The position numbers and the translations under genes were made by a program. A stretch of 64,000 nt of DNA from Paenibacillus sp. FSL R5-0490 (GTDB lineage Bacteria; Bacillota; Bacilli; Bacillales; Cytobacillaceae): contig NZ_MRTQ01000004.1 of NCBI RefSeq assembly GCF_001956215.1, forward strand, positions 1 to 64,000. The letters run 5' to 3'. Shown here in pieces: positions 24,142 through 32,971 of the stretch. The notes beneath the pieces were generated by a model. That model made no database searches. It saw nothing but the letters and a program-made list of their open reading frames with translations, and was not told the origin of the DNA. Position 1 is the first letter of the stretch. Every line of letters begins with the position of its first letter.

Positions 24142-25443
24142 ATGGCATATTCAGCGGAAAAGTTAAATGAGGAAAAAGTATTCAAAGATCCCGTTCATCG
24201 GTACATACACGTCAGGGACAGAGTCATCTGGGATTTAATCGGGACAAAAGAGTTCCAGCGCCTCAGAAGAATTAAGCAGCTCGGGACAACTTATTTAACC
24301 TTCCATGGTGCTGAGCATAGCCGCTTTAATCACTCGCTCGGAGTTTACGAGATTGTGCGCCGCATTTCCGACGATGTCTTTTTGGGAAGGCCGGAATGGG
24401 ATGAAGAAGACCGTATCCTGACTTTATGCGCGGCACTTCTCCACGATTTGGGGCACGGTCCGTTCTCGCACTCTTTTGAAAAAGTATTCGACCTGGATCA
24501 TGAACATTATACGAGGGCGATCATTCTCGGAGACACCGAGGTTCATCATGTCCTTACAAGGGTAAGTGCCGATTTTCCGCAGAAAGTGGCGGATGTGATT
24601 GCCAAAACGTCTAAGAATAAGCTGGTCGTCAGCCTGATTTCCAGCCAGATTGATGCGGACCGGATGGATTATCTGCAGCGGGACGCTTATTTTACCGGTG
24701 TCAGCTATGGCCATTTTGACATGGAGCGGATTCTGCGCGTCATGAGGCCGCGGGAAGACCAGGTCGTGATCAAGCAGAGCGGGATGCATGCTGTTGAGGA
24801 TTACATAATGAGCCGCTATCAAATGTATTGGCAGGTGTATTTCCATCCGGTAACCCGGAGTGCAGAGGTCATCTTGACGAAAATCCTGCATCGCGCAAAA
24901 GATCTGCATGAACAGAAATACAAATTTAAATATGATCCGATCCATTTTTATTCTTTATTCAATGGAGAAATCACTCTTGAGGATTATATAAAGCTTGATG
25001 AAGCTATTATTCTTTATTATTTTCAGATGTGGCAGGAGGAAGAAGATCCGATTCTGAAGGATCTCTGCTGCCGCTTTATGGACAGGAATTTATATAAATA
25101 CGTCGAATTCGACCCGGCGAAAGAATACAAGAAGCTGGCAGAGTTGTCTGCATTGTTTAAAAAGGCAGGCATGGATCCTGAATATTACCTGGTTGTCGAT
25201 TCTTCATCGGATTTGCCTTATGATTTTTACCGTCCGGGCGAGGAAGAAGAAAGACTGCCGATTCATCTGCTGCTGAAAAATGGGGATATCCGCGAGCTTT
25301 CCCGTGAATCTGAGATTGTAGATGCCATTTCCGGGAAACGCCGAACGGATCATAAGCTGTACTTTCCGGCTGATTTTATTGCAGACGACAGCAAAAAGCC
25401 AAACATTAAAAAGCAGATTAAAATGCTGCTGGAAATCGACTAA
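24142..25443 (+). CDS. ywfO: HD-domain phosphohydrolase YwfO
   Basis: A 433-residue HD-superfamily hydrolase, the exact length of B. subtilis YwfO, related to dNTP triphosphohydrolases such as SAMHD1. Metal and catalytic motifs are HSRFNHSLGVYE near residue 60, LLHDLGHGPFSHSFEK near residue 98, and SSQIDADRMDYLQRDAYF near residue 175. It likely hydrolyses dNTPs or nucleotides; the exact substrate is not settled. The ATG at 24142 follows GCGGAGGG. A longer reading from 24088 lacks support. ywgA follows 41 bp later, probably in the same transcript. Confidence 0.92.
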   Translation: MAYSAEKLNEEKVFKDPVHRYIHVRDRVIWDLIGTKEFQRLRRIKQLGTTYLTFHGAEHSRFNHSLGVYEIVRRISDDVFLGRPEWDEEDRILTLCAALLHDLGHGPFSHSFEKVFDLDHEHYTRAIILGDTEVHHVLTRVSADFPQKVADVIAKTSKNKLVVSLISSQIDADRMDYLQRDAYFTGVSYGHFDMERILRVMRPREDQVVIKQSGMHAVEDYIMSRYQMYWQVYFHPVTRSAEVILTKILHRAKDLHEQKYKFKYDPIHFYSLFNGEITLEDYIKLDEAIILYYFQMWQEEEDPILKDLCCRFMDRNLYKYVEFDPAKEYKKLAELSALFKKAGMDPEYYLVVDSSSDLPYDFYRPGEEEERLPIHLLLKNGDIRELSRESEIVDAISGKRRTDHKLYFPADFIADDSKKPNIKKQIKMLLEID

Positions 25444-25484
25444 AACATAGATACGGGAAAAAACGGAGTAGGAGATGAAGAGCT

Positions 25485-25994
25485 TTGTTAAAGGATCACG
25501 CCAAACTAATGCACGCCATTGCAGTCTCTGAAGAAATCGTGGGACGGAAAAAGCTGCAGAAAATGATTTATATCGCCAAGAACATCGCCTTTCCCTTTCA
25601 GGAAAGATTTCAATTTCACTTTTATGGGCCATATTCGGAAGAATTGACACTAAGGGTCGAAGAACTTTGCAACATGGGATTCTTAAACGAAGTAAAGGAA
25701 AAAAAGGGCGGCTACTATCAGTATCGCTATACCCTTACTGAAACCGGCAAGGAATTTTTGGGCATCAACGCAGTCGAGATGCCGAGCCTCCAGGACTGCC
25801 TGCTCGATATGAACGGCCAGAATGCCAGATTCCTTGAACTCGTCTCAACGGTCCTTTATTTCAATGACCTGCCTAAGGAAGAAGTGAAAGAAAAAGTCTT
25901 TACCCTGAAAAGCAAACAGCGCTACACGGATGAAGAAGTGGAACAGGCGTATCAATATATTGAAAGCTTAAGAGAAAAAGCCGGGCTGCATTGA
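25485..25994 (+). CDS. ywgA: YwgA family protein
   Basis: A 169-residue conserved protein of the YwgA family. It looks like a winged-helix protein: KLLQKMIYIAK-like opening (GRKKLQKMIYIAKNI), FHFYGPYSEEL, then TLTETGKEFL, a pattern shared with PadR/antitoxin-like folds. The function is unknown. The start is TTG after GGAG. The position after ywfO is as in B. subtilis. The last codons overlap the stem of a perfect terminator. Confidence 0.82.
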   Translation: MLKDHAKLMHAIAVSEEIVGRKKLQKMIYIAKNIAFPFQERFQFHFYGPYSEELTLRVEELCNMGFLNEVKEKKGGYYQYRYTLTETGKEFLGINAVEMPSLQDCLLDMNGQNARFLELVSTVLYFNDLPKEEVKEKVFTLKSKQRYTDEEVEQAYQYIESLREKAGLH

Positions 25995-26012
25995 GCGCCC
26001 GGCTTTGTTTTT
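25977..26012 (+). terminator. Terminator overlapping the ywgA stop
   Basis: AAAGCCGGGC (25977-25986) and GCCCGGCTTT (25997-26006) pair perfectly and are followed by GTTTTTT. The TGA stop lies in the loop. Confidence 0.9.
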
Positions 26013-26027
26013 TGCTGAAAAAGTCTT

Positions 26028-26140
26028 ACCGCACATAAATAGTTTTATGCGCGCTGAAATTGGGCTGACCGCACAGAAAAATTTTTATGCGAAAGTAAAA
26101 CCGTGCTATGCGCAAATAAAACCGCTCATGATGCAAAAAC
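26028..26140. repeat. Short tandem array with palindromic units
   Basis: Three degenerate units of about 40 bp each contain a CGCA...AAA-TTT..ATGCG near-palindrome (26030-26054, 26072-26094 and a decayed third). It fills the gap between the convergent ywgA and ywhB genes, between their two terminators. It is unrelated in sequence to the arrays at 1 and 62944. Confidence 0.65.
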
Positions 26141-26150
26141 TCATAGAAAA

Positions 26151-26178
26151 AGGCAGTCTCTGTTATAGGAAACTGCCT
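26151..26178 (-). terminator. Terminator of ywhB
   Basis: AGGCAGT and ACTGCCT are flanked by AAAAA on the left and TTTTT on the right, so the hairpin can work on both strands. It ends 14 bp beyond the ywhB stop. Confidence 0.8.
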
Positions 26179-26192
26179 CTTTTTACGCAATT

Positions 26193-26378
26193 CTACTGGT
26201 CGCTTAAGCGTTTTCCGCCGACAGCATAGTGATTTTTGGACATTTCTTCGATAAATACGACGATTTTGTCTTCTGGTGCTCCAGTTGTTTCACTGACGGC
26301 CGCTGTTACTTTTTCAGCGAGCGCTTTTTTCTGTTCCTCAGTACGGCCTTCAAGCATTTTTACGGTTACATATGGCAT
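26193..26378 (-). CDS. ywhB: 4-oxalocrotonate tautomerase family enzyme YwhB
   Basis: A 61-residue small tautomerase. After Met removal the N-terminal proline (MPYVTVKMLEGR) is the catalytic base. Arg12 in EGRTEEQK is the expected substrate-binding arginine. Such hexameric enzymes isomerise 2-hydroxymuconate-type enols. The physiological substrate of B. subtilis YwhB is unknown. GAGGAGG precedes the ATG. It stands next to ywhC as in B. subtilis. Confidence 0.88.
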   Translation of the reverse strand: MPYVTVKMLEGRTEEQKKALAEKVTAAVSETTGAPEDKIVVFIEEMSKNHYAVGGKRLSDQ

Positions 26379-26560
26379 TTCTTTTCCTCCTCATTATGTA
26401 TGCTTGTTTGTATTTTTCCACTTTTTCCTGCAATGTGCAAGCCTGATTCCCTTTGACCAGGCGTTCATGTATACTTTTAGGTAAATAGCAGCGGCTTTTC
26501 CTACATAGTATGTATAAATAAAGCCTGGCATTTAGCCGGCAGGAGAGGGAGTTTTGGCTT

Positions 26561-27220
26561 TTGGAACAATTTTTGGCGTTTTCTCTCAGGGAGATTCCCT
26601 ATGTGGCGGTAACATTGATGATTGCCTTTACGGTTCATGAATTTGCCCACGCCTATATGGCTTATAAGTTTGGGGATTCCACTGCAAAAAACCAGGGAAG
26701 GTTAACGTTAAATCCCATGCAGCATCTGGATCCGATTGGGACGATCCTGATTTTTATTGCAGGTTTCGGATGGGCCAGGCCTGTACCGGTCAACCGCTTC
26801 TTTTTCAAAAATCCGAGGCTTGCCGGGATCTCTGTCTCCATTGCGGGGCCGATATCCAATCTGGTGATGGCTGTTCTGGGCTTTTTCATCTGGTATGCCC
26901 TTGCCGGAACCGGACTCGCAGCTTCGTTTCCAGCGTTTGTGGCAGATTTCCTGAATATCTTTATTCAGCTGAATTTAGTGCTGTTTGTATTCAACCTGCT
27001 GCCGTTTCCGCCGCTCGATGGCTACAGAATTATTGAGGATTTGGCGCCGGCCCATATTCGCCCGAAAATGACCCGGTTTGAGGCATATGGCTCCGTAATT
27101 TTCCTGATTCTTGTCATTACCCCGCTGGATCAATACACCATCCAGCCGATATTTAACACCGTATTGCCGGTTCTCGCGAGCGGCCTAAATGATTTTTTCT
27201 ATGAATTATTTATGACATAA
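26561..27220 (+). CDS. ywhC: Site-2 protease family membrane metalloprotease YwhC
   Basis: A 219-residue integral membrane zinc peptidase of family M50. The zinc motif HEFAH sits in the first membrane helix (VHEFAHAYMAYKFGD), and the third ligand region NLLPFPPLDGYRI is in a later helix. The size matches B. subtilis YwhC. Substrates are unknown. The start is TTG after GGAGAGGGAG. ywhD follows 37 bp downstream. Confidence 0.9.
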   Translation: MEQFLAFSLREIPYVAVTLMIAFTVHEFAHAYMAYKFGDSTAKNQGRLTLNPMQHLDPIGTILIFIAGFGWARPVPVNRFFFKNPRLAGISVSIAGPISNLVMAVLGFFIWYALAGTGLAASFPAFVADFLNIFIQLNLVLFVFNLLPFPPLDGYRIIEDLAPAHIRPKMTRFEAYGSVIFLILVITPLDQYTIQPIFNTVLPVLASGLNDFFYELFMT

Positions 27221-27257
27221 TAATAAGAACCCAGTACTTGCATAGGAGGACGTGAAG

Positions 27258-27770
27258 ATGGAAGAAAAAAAGAAAAAGAAAGTCGATTTTAATATTATCA
27301 AGAGCGACCCGACAGATGGACATGGCGGATTCGGGGTCGGTACCCTGAGCCTTGATAATGTGACACCGGTCATCATTGATGTGGATGCCGGGGAGGCGTC
27401 TATTGAAGTGGGTGCCATGCATGCGCGCAGTCCAGTGGAAAAAGGCATCAAGTTTTTGAAAAGCAAAGAGGAAGTGCCCAACGGAAAACCGTACTGGCTG
27501 ATTTGGATTACCATTGACCGCAAAGAGGGAGGCGCCTACTATGCAGGCGTTACGGCCTGCGAAATGACGGTCGACAGGGAGATTCGCCGGGGCTATAAAT
27601 CGCTTCCCGAGCATGTGAACCGCATGGATAAATCGATTAAAAGACATATCATCGTGGATCATATGGACGAGAAGTCCAAGAAAGTGCTGGCCGATTTCCT
27701 GAAAAACCATGACGCAGGCATGTGGGAAAGGTCGGCGGAACAGCTAAAAACAGATTTACAAGCCATTTAG
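27258..27770 (+). CDS. ywhD: YwhD family protein
   Basis: A 170-residue conserved soluble protein of the YwhD family with no known catalytic motif. Recognisable segments include FNIIKSDPTDGHGGFGVGTL and EVGAMHARSPVEKGIKFL. The ATG at 27258 sits eight bases after AGGAGG; a GTG at 27252 is too close to that site. It is probably cotranscribed with ywhC and ends before a strong terminator. Confidence 0.85.
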   Translation: MEEKKKKKVDFNIIKSDPTDGHGGFGVGTLSLDNVTPVIIDVDAGEASIEVGAMHARSPVEKGIKFLKSKEEVPNGKPYWLIWITIDRKEGGAYYAGVTACEMTVDREIRRGYKSLPEHVNRMDKSIKRHIIVDHMDEKSKKVLADFLKNHDAGMWERSAEQLKTDLQAI

Positions 27771-27899
27771 AAAAAAAAGTCTAATTTTGTGACGAAATTG
27801 TGACATTTTTTTGACGTGATTTTCTAACTACTTGTACAATTCCCGTAAAAAAAGTAAACTAATTAACAGTGTGAAGGCACAGTATAGCACTAGGACACG

Positions 27900-27931
27900 A
27901 AAAACCCCGGGATTCGGACCCCGGGGTTTTT
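27900..27931. terminator. Strong bidirectional terminator
   Basis: AAAAACCCCGGG and CCCGGGGTTTTT form a perfect 12-bp stem between the convergent ywhD and pbpG genes. Confidence 0.92.
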
Positions 27932-27948
27932 CATTTTTTATTCATTAA

Positions 27949-27999
27949 GGTGACAGGTACCTATACCAGTTGAAGGAAGTGGTATAGGTACCTGTCACC
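27949..27999. repeat. Perfect 20-bp inverted repeat overlapping the pbpG stop
   Basis: The arms at 27949-27968 and 27980-27999 (GGTGACAGGTACCTATACCA and its complement) are perfectly complementary around 11 bases. The right arm covers the pbpG stop codon. A partial relative of one arm, TGGTATGTACCTGTCACC, lies at 19937-19954. It could act as a second terminator stem or be a mobile repeat. Confidence 0.75.
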
Positions 28000-30067
28000 A
28001 CCGGAACAGTTTCTTATACCAAGGTGTCTCCGGCTTCTTTTCAGGCTGCTCTGGTTTTTCCTCTTTTTTGTGGTTCAGGTGGTCTGTACAGTATTCCGCA
28101 GGTTCTGTGCCTTCTGCGAAGTAGGTAAGGCGCTTGACGGGGCAGTTTTCCCCGGCTATTTTTCCGTTGGCCGGGTCGATGTAGACGCCGGCTGTACCTT
28201 TAGGTGCCTTGAATTCCTTGGCCGGCTTCCCTTTATGGGCTTCTTCCATGAACCGGATCCAAATGTTCTTGGCATACGTTTTTTCAACGGTTTTTGTAAT
28301 GACCTGGCCTTTATCATAGCCGGTCCATACTGCGGTAACCAGCTGAGGTGTAAAGCCTGCCATCCAGCTGTCCGTTTCGGTTGAGCCCGACTTGCCTGCA
28401 TATGGGCGGGTCATATCATTGATAACGGTGCTGCCGGTTACCTGGGCATAGCCGTTCAGCTTCCGGTCAAAGATTCCAGTCATCATATGTGTCATGACGA
28501 AGGCGAGATCAGGCTTCAGAACCTTCATCTGGAATGGCTTCTGCTCGTAAATGACTTCGCCTTTATGATTTTCCACTCGCTTAATCAGCACCGGCGATAC
28601 CTTCTTCCCGCCGTTGGCAAACATGCTGTAGGCATTAGCCAGCTCAATGACTCTCATACCCGATGTGCCGAGTGCCAAAGAAGGAACCTTCGCCATTTTA
28701 GAAGTGATGCCAAATTTCTTAGCTGTATTGACAAGCGTCTCTTCTCCTAAAAATAAGTGGGTCTTCACTGCATACACATTGTCAGATAAAGCCAGGGCCT
28801 GGGCCATGGTAATATCGTCATCCGCATATTTGCTGTTGAAGTTATGCGGCGTATAGTCCGGTGTGCCGTCTTCGAAGCGGAATGTCGTCTGCTCGCTTCG
28901 GATTGGAGTGGATGGGGTGAATCCCTGCTCCAATGCTGCGTAATAAAGCAGCGGCTTGATCGTCGATCCCGGCTGCCTGACGGCCTGGACTGCCCGGTTA
29001 AAGGGACTCTCCTCATAATCCCGGCCGCCGACCATCGCCTTGACGTAGCCGTTTTTCGGATTCATGGCCACAACTCCGACCTGAATCTCCGAGTCTTGTG
29101 AAATCATCTTATCTACTGTTTCTTCCGCGATTTCCTGTTCCTTCAGATCCAAAGTGGTATAAACCTTCAATCCGCCCAATTCAATGGTCCGGTCATCCAG
29201 CTTCAGCTGCGTTTTAAGAGCATTGCGGACCGCATCCTGGAAATAGGGGGCTGTTTTCGCTCTCGGGTGCATGTGCTCTCCGACCAGCTCAAGCTCCTCT
29301 GCCGCAGCAAGATCCGCCTCCTTTTGGCTGACCATCCCATTCTTCACCATCGTCTGCAGAATCACCCTCTGCCGCTGTTCTGCTTTTTCCGCTGATGCAA
29401 ATGGCGAATAAATGCCAGGACCCTTAGGGATTCCGGATAAAATGGACGCCTCAGCCAATGTAAGATCACTGGCATCCTTCCCAAAATAAAACTGGCTTGC
29501 TGCCTGTGCGCCATAAGCTCCATTGCCGTAATAAATCGTATTTAAATAGCCTTCAAGGATTTCCTTCTTCGTATAATTCATCTCAAGCCTTATGGTATAA
29601 AAAGCTTCAAGCAGCTTCCGCTTCCAGGTTTTTTCGTGCTCGAGAAACAGGTTGCGGGCATACTGCTGGCTGATGGTGCTGGCCCCCTGAACCTTAGCCA
29701 TTGCTTTGAGGTCAGCGAGCGCGGCACCGGCAATTCTTTTATAATCAAAGCCATTGTGATCGAAGAAATTTTTATCCTCAATCGAAACCGTCGCATCAAC
29801 CAGATGCGGGCTGATATCATCAAGAGGTGCCCAGTAGCGCTTTTGCCCGTTGTGGCTTTCTCCAATCACCGTGCCATCCTCAGAGAAAAATAAAGTCGAC
29901 TGCGGAACAGCGAGCGGCGGCGGTCCCAGGATTTTGGCATATACCAGAATGCCCCCAATCATCACAGCGGCTAAAGCCATTCCTATTAAGCTAATAATGA
30001 GAAATGCACGCAAATATTTCATTGTTTTTCTGAAACGCTGATCGGTCATTAACTCCAAGTGTGGCAC
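27995..30067 (-). CDS. pbpG: Class A penicillin-binding protein PBP2d
   Basis: A 690-residue bifunctional peptidoglycan synthase, equal in length to B. subtilis PbpG (YwhE), which acts in spore cortex and germ-cell wall synthesis. A membrane anchor lies at about residues 20-45. The glycosyltransferase domain has SIEDKNFFDHNGFDYKRI (catalytic Glu97) and STISQQYARNLFLEHEKTW. The transpeptidase has PGSTIKP (the SxxK motif), SDN and KSGST. The C-terminal tail is Lys/Glu/Pro rich. GGGGGTG precedes several possible starts (GTG 30067, TTG 30058, ATG 30049); the exact one is uncertain. It is divergent from speE and placed after ywhD as in B. subtilis. Confidence 0.93.
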   Translation of the reverse strand: MPHLELMTDQRFRKTMKYLRAFLIISLIGMALAAVMIGGILVYAKILGPPPLAVPQSTLFFSEDGTVIGESHNGQKRYWAPLDDISPHLVDATVSIEDKNFFDHNGFDYKRIAGAALADLKAMAKVQGASTISQQYARNLFLEHEKTWKRKLLEAFYTIRLEMNYTKKEILEGYLNTIYYGNGAYGAQAASQFYFGKDASDLTLAEASILSGIPKGPGIYSPFASAEKAEQRQRVILQTMVKNGMVSQKEADLAAAEELELVGEHMHPRAKTAPYFQDAVRNALKTQLKLDDRTIELGGLKVYTTLDLKEQEIAEETVDKMISQDSEIQVGVVAMNPKNGYVKAMVGGRDYEESPFNRAVQAVRQPGSTIKPLLYYAALEQGFTPSTPIRSEQTTFRFEDGTPDYTPHNFNSKYADDDITMAQALALSDNVYAVKTHLFLGEETLVNTAKKFGITSKMAKVPSLALGTSGMRVIELANAYSMFANGGKKVSPVLIKRVENHKGEVIYEQKPFQMKVLKPDLAFVMTHMMTGIFDRKLNGYAQVTGSTVINDMTRPYAGKSGSTETDSWMAGFTPQLVTAVWTGYDKGQVITKTVEKTYAKNIWIRFMEEAHKGKPAKEFKAPKGTAGVYIDPANGKIAGENCPVKRLTYFAEGTEPAEYCTDHLNHKKEEKPEQPEKKPETPWYKKLFRW

Positions 30068-30316
30068 CCCCTGAATCTTTCTAAGTGCAATGCGAAAAAT
30101 AAAATAAACATAAGTACATAACTTTAGTATTGAAAAAAGAGTCCGATTTTAAACATCTTCTCTATTAAAAAGCGAAATTTTTCTTGCAATTTTGCTAGAT
30201 TCATCTATACTTTTTCTGTGTTTGTTATTTGCATGTTAGGGAAGTATAAAAGATGAAAATGCTTTTTGCTGCTCTTTAGTGATAATTCATTTTTTTATGG
30301 AAGGAATGATTAAAGA

Positions 30317-31144
30317 ATGGGACTTTGGTTTACAGAGAAACAAACAGAGAACTTTGGCATTACGATGAAGGTGAAGCGTACTTTACATACAGAACAGACA
30401 GAATTCCAGAAGCTAGATATGGTGGAAACAGAAGAGTGGGGCAATATGCTGCTTCTTGATGACATGGTTATGACTTCAATCAAGGATGAGTTTGTGTACC
30501 ATGAGATGGTTGCGCACATTCCTTTGTTCACACATCCAAACCCTGAAAACGTTCTTGTAGTAGGCGGAGGGGACGGCGGCGTTATCCGTGAAGTCCTTAA
30601 GCACCCAAGCGTGAAAAAGGCGACTCTTGTAGATATCGACGGAAAGGTAATTGAATACTCAAAGAAATTCCTTCCTGAGATTGCAGGCAAGCTTGATGAC
30701 CCGCGCGTAGATGTACAGGTGGGCGATGGCTTCATGCACATTGCTGAAAGCGAAAATGAGTATGATGTAATCATGGTTGACTCAACTGAGCCGGTAGGAC
30801 CTGCGGTAAATCTATTCACAAAAGGCTTCTATGCTGGAATCTCTAAAGCCTTAAAAGAAGACGGCATCTTTGTGGCCCAGTCTGACAACCCTTGGTTCAA
30901 AGCGGACCTTATCCGCAACGTACAGCGCGATGTGAAAGAAATTTTCCCAATCACTCGTCTTTACACTGCGAATATCCCTACTTACCCAAGCGGCATGTGG
31001 GCATTCACAATCGGATCTAAAAAATACGATCCATTAGAAGTAAGCGAAGATCGCTTCCATGAGATTGAAACAAAATACTATACTAAAGAATTGCATAAAG
31101 CGGCATTTGTTTTGCCTAAATTTGTTGCAGACTTAGTGAAGTAA
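30317..31144 (+). CDS. speE: Spermidine synthase (polyamine aminopropyltransferase)
   Basis: A 275-residue enzyme that transfers an aminopropyl group from decarboxylated S-adenosylmethionine to putrescine. The binding motif [18 protein letters not shown] is near residue 78, and the catalytic region [16 protein letters not shown] is near residue 151. AAGGAATG precedes the ATG. It is followed 60 bp later by speB, which supplies putrescine, so the pair forms the polyamine operon found in B. subtilis. Confidence 0.95.
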   Translation: MGLWFTEKQTENFGITMKVKRTLHTEQTEFQKLDMVETEEWGNMLLLDDMVMTSIKDEFVYHEMVAHIPLFTHPNPENVLVVGGGDGGVIREVLKHPSVKKATLVDIDGKVIEYSKKFLPEIAGKLDDPRVDVQVGDGFMHIAESENEYDVIMVDSTEPVGPAVNLFTKGFYAGISKALKEDGIFVAQSDNPWFKADLIRNVQRDVKEIFPITRLYTANIPTYPSGMWAFTIGSKKYDPLEVSEDRFHEIETKYYTKELHKAAFVLPKFVADLVK

Positions 31145-31204
31145 TGGACAGGCTGCTATTCAGAGCAGCCTTCCTGAATACAGAAAAAGTGAGGGATGAC
31201 CTTG

Positions 31205-32083
31205 GTGCGTTTTGATGAAGCCTATTCAGGCAATGTGTTTATTAAAAGCCATCCTAGTTATGAGGAAAGTGAAGCAGTCATTTATGGAATGCCGATGGAC
31301 TGGACAGTCAGCTATCGTCCGGGATCCCGTTTCGGCCCTGCCCGCATCCGCGAAGTGTCCATCGGGCTTGAAGAGTACAGCCCGTACCTGGACCGTGAGC
31401 TGGAAGAGGTAAAATATTATGATGCCGGCGATATTCCGCTGCCATTCGGAAATCCGCAGAAAAGCATCGATATGATTGAAGAGTTTATTGATCAGCTTCT
31501 GGCTGAGGGTAAATTCCCGCTTGGCATGGGAGGAGAGCATCTGGTTTCCTGGCCTGTCATCAAAGCGATGTACAAGAAATATCCGGATCTGGCGATTATC
31601 CACATGGATGCCCATACGGATCTTCGGGTGGATTATGAAGGGGAGCCATTATCCCACTCAACTCCAATCCGCAAAGCAGCTGACCTGATTGGGCCAGGCA
31701 ATGTCTATTCTTTTGGCATCCGTTCCGGCATGAAAGAAGAATTCCAATGGGCGAAGGAAGTCGGCATGCACATCTCGAAATTCGAAGTGCACCAGCCATT
31801 GAAGGAGATTCTTCCGAAGCTTGCCGGCCGTCCGGTCTATGTAACGATTGATATTGATGTTTTAGACCCTGCCCATGCGCCGGGAACAGGCACAGTCGAT
31901 GCAGGCGGCATCACTTCAAGAGAGCTTCTTGCTTCTATTCATGAAATTGCCCATTCAGATGTTAACGTTGTTGGAGCCGACCTTGTCGAGGTGGCGCCAA
32001 TTTATGACCCATCTGAACAAACGGCCAACACAGCCAGCAAACTGATCCGGGAAATGATTCTTGGATGGGTGAATAAAAAATAA
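31205..32083 (+). CDS. speB: Agmatinase
   Basis: A 292-residue ureohydrolase that splits agmatine into putrescine and urea, with a binuclear manganese centre. The ligand segments are GGEHLVSWP, IHMDAHTDLR and DIDVLDPAHAPGTGT. I chose GTG at 31205, because the protein then begins with RFDEAYSG as in B. subtilis SpeB and GTGAGGGATGA lies at good spacing. An ATG nine bases earlier overlaps that site. It is the second gene of the speE-speB operon, followed by a terminator. Confidence 0.95.
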   Translation: MRFDEAYSGNVFIKSHPSYEESEAVIYGMPMDWTVSYRPGSRFGPARIREVSIGLEEYSPYLDRELEEVKYYDAGDIPLPFGNPQKSIDMIEEFIDQLLAEGKFPLGMGGEHLVSWPVIKAMYKKYPDLAIIHMDAHTDLRVDYEGEPLSHSTPIRKAADLIGPGNVYSFGIRSGMKEEFQWAKEVGMHISKFEVHQPLKEILPKLAGRPVYVTIDIDVLDPAHAPGTGTVDAGGITSRELLASIHEIAHSDVNVVGADLVEVAPIYDPSEQTANTASKLIREMILGWVNKK

Positions 32084-32108
32084 CGGGGACCTCGGTCTCC
32101 GTTTTTTT
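32084..32108 (+). terminator. Rho-independent terminator of speEB
   Basis: CGGGGACC and GGTCTCCG pair (one G-U) around TC and are followed by T7. Confidence 0.85.
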
Positions 32109-32131
32109 ATTCGGCAAATTTCGGGGGGTGC

Positions 32132-32436
32132 CTGTCTAGCTCCACAAGGAACGCTTCGACAGCATCATCATCGCACGACTAAAAGCGTTAGTTTTTAGGA
32201 GGAGCGCCTACCCCCTCGAGGTCACAAGCTTGTCTAGTTGCGGCTCCTAGGGACTCGAGACATAAGCCGATCCCTTCCAGAAGGAAAGAACACCTTCTTG
32301 CAGGGCTCGTCTTATGCTTGTCGTCCCTGGACAGTCGCCTTCACTTTTCAGACAATCCTCCCAAAAAGGCAAAGGACGCCTTTCCGTGAGGCTCGTCTTG
32401 TGCTTGTCGGGGGTGGGCCAGGCGCTTCCGCTTTTC
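32132..32436 (+). repeat. GTCTAGCTCC modular repeat, 305-bp composite copy
   Basis: The longest copy of the family. It begins TGTCTAGCTCC, carries a unique stretch at 32144-32208, then the module with GACATAAGCC...CTTATGCTTGTC shared with the 22302 copy. It ends with the AAAGGC...GCCTTT hairpin, GGCTCGTCTTGTGCTTGTCG and GGCGCTTCCGCTTTTC shared with the 37826 copy. It fills most of the 400-bp gap between speB and ywiB and has no coding signal. Confidence 0.78.
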
Positions 32437-32518
32437 AAACTGTCACCAGCTCCTTGCACTTTCCCCATCAAATATTTATACTTATATAGTTATATATGAT
32501 GAAAAGGATGTGTTGCCG

Positions 32519-32971
32519 TTGTCCAGTCGCTCAGCGGAACAAATGCCTGTGAAGATTAATGTGAAGACAGATATTCGCAGTGGAGGCAGCAAAGAGACTT
32601 TTGAATTGACTGCTTTTGGCCGATACTATATAAAAGATTCCGCCCGTTTCCTTCAGTATGATGAAGTGATGGAAGAGGGAACAGTTAAGACGATTATAAA
32701 AATGTCCGATGCAGACGGGCTGATTTTACGAAGCGGCGCCGTGAAAATGAGGCTCCCTTTCAGAATGAATAAAAAGCTCCGCGGCAGCTACGAGACGCCG
32801 TATGGAGTGTTTGAGATGGGTACGGTGACCAAGCGGTTGGCCCATCAATATGATGGCGACTCCGGCGAAGGTTCGATTGATATTTTATACGACCTGAAAA
32901 TGCAGGGATCCCAGGCAGGTACATACCATTTGGCGATTACGTTTGAGGAGGAGAACAATGAACATAGTTGA
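32519..32971 (+). CDS. ywiB: DUF1934 family beta-barrel protein YwiB
   Basis: A 150-residue protein of the DUF1934/YwiB family, a calycin-like small beta-barrel of unknown function. Segments [20 protein letters not shown] and [13 protein letters not shown] are typical. It overlaps argS by 14 bp, as in B. subtilis, which implies cotranscription. The start is uncertain: TTG at 32519 lies eight bases after AAGGATG, while GTG 32510 and TTG 32513 overlap or crowd that site, and an ATG lies at 32543. Confidence 0.82.
   Translation: MSSRSAEQMPVKINVKTDIRSGGSKETFELTAFGRYYIKDSARFLQYDEVMEEGTVKTIIKMSDADGLILRSGAVKMRLPFRMNKKLRGSYETPYGVFEMGTVTKRLAHQYDGDSGEGSIDILYDLKMQGSQAGTYHLAITFEEENNEHS

Noticed and set aside
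26028-26140. Possible CRISPR array (also 1-170, 34993-35105 and 62944-63097)
   Set aside because: Units are degenerate, without constant repeats and unique spacers of fixed length, and no cas gene is present.
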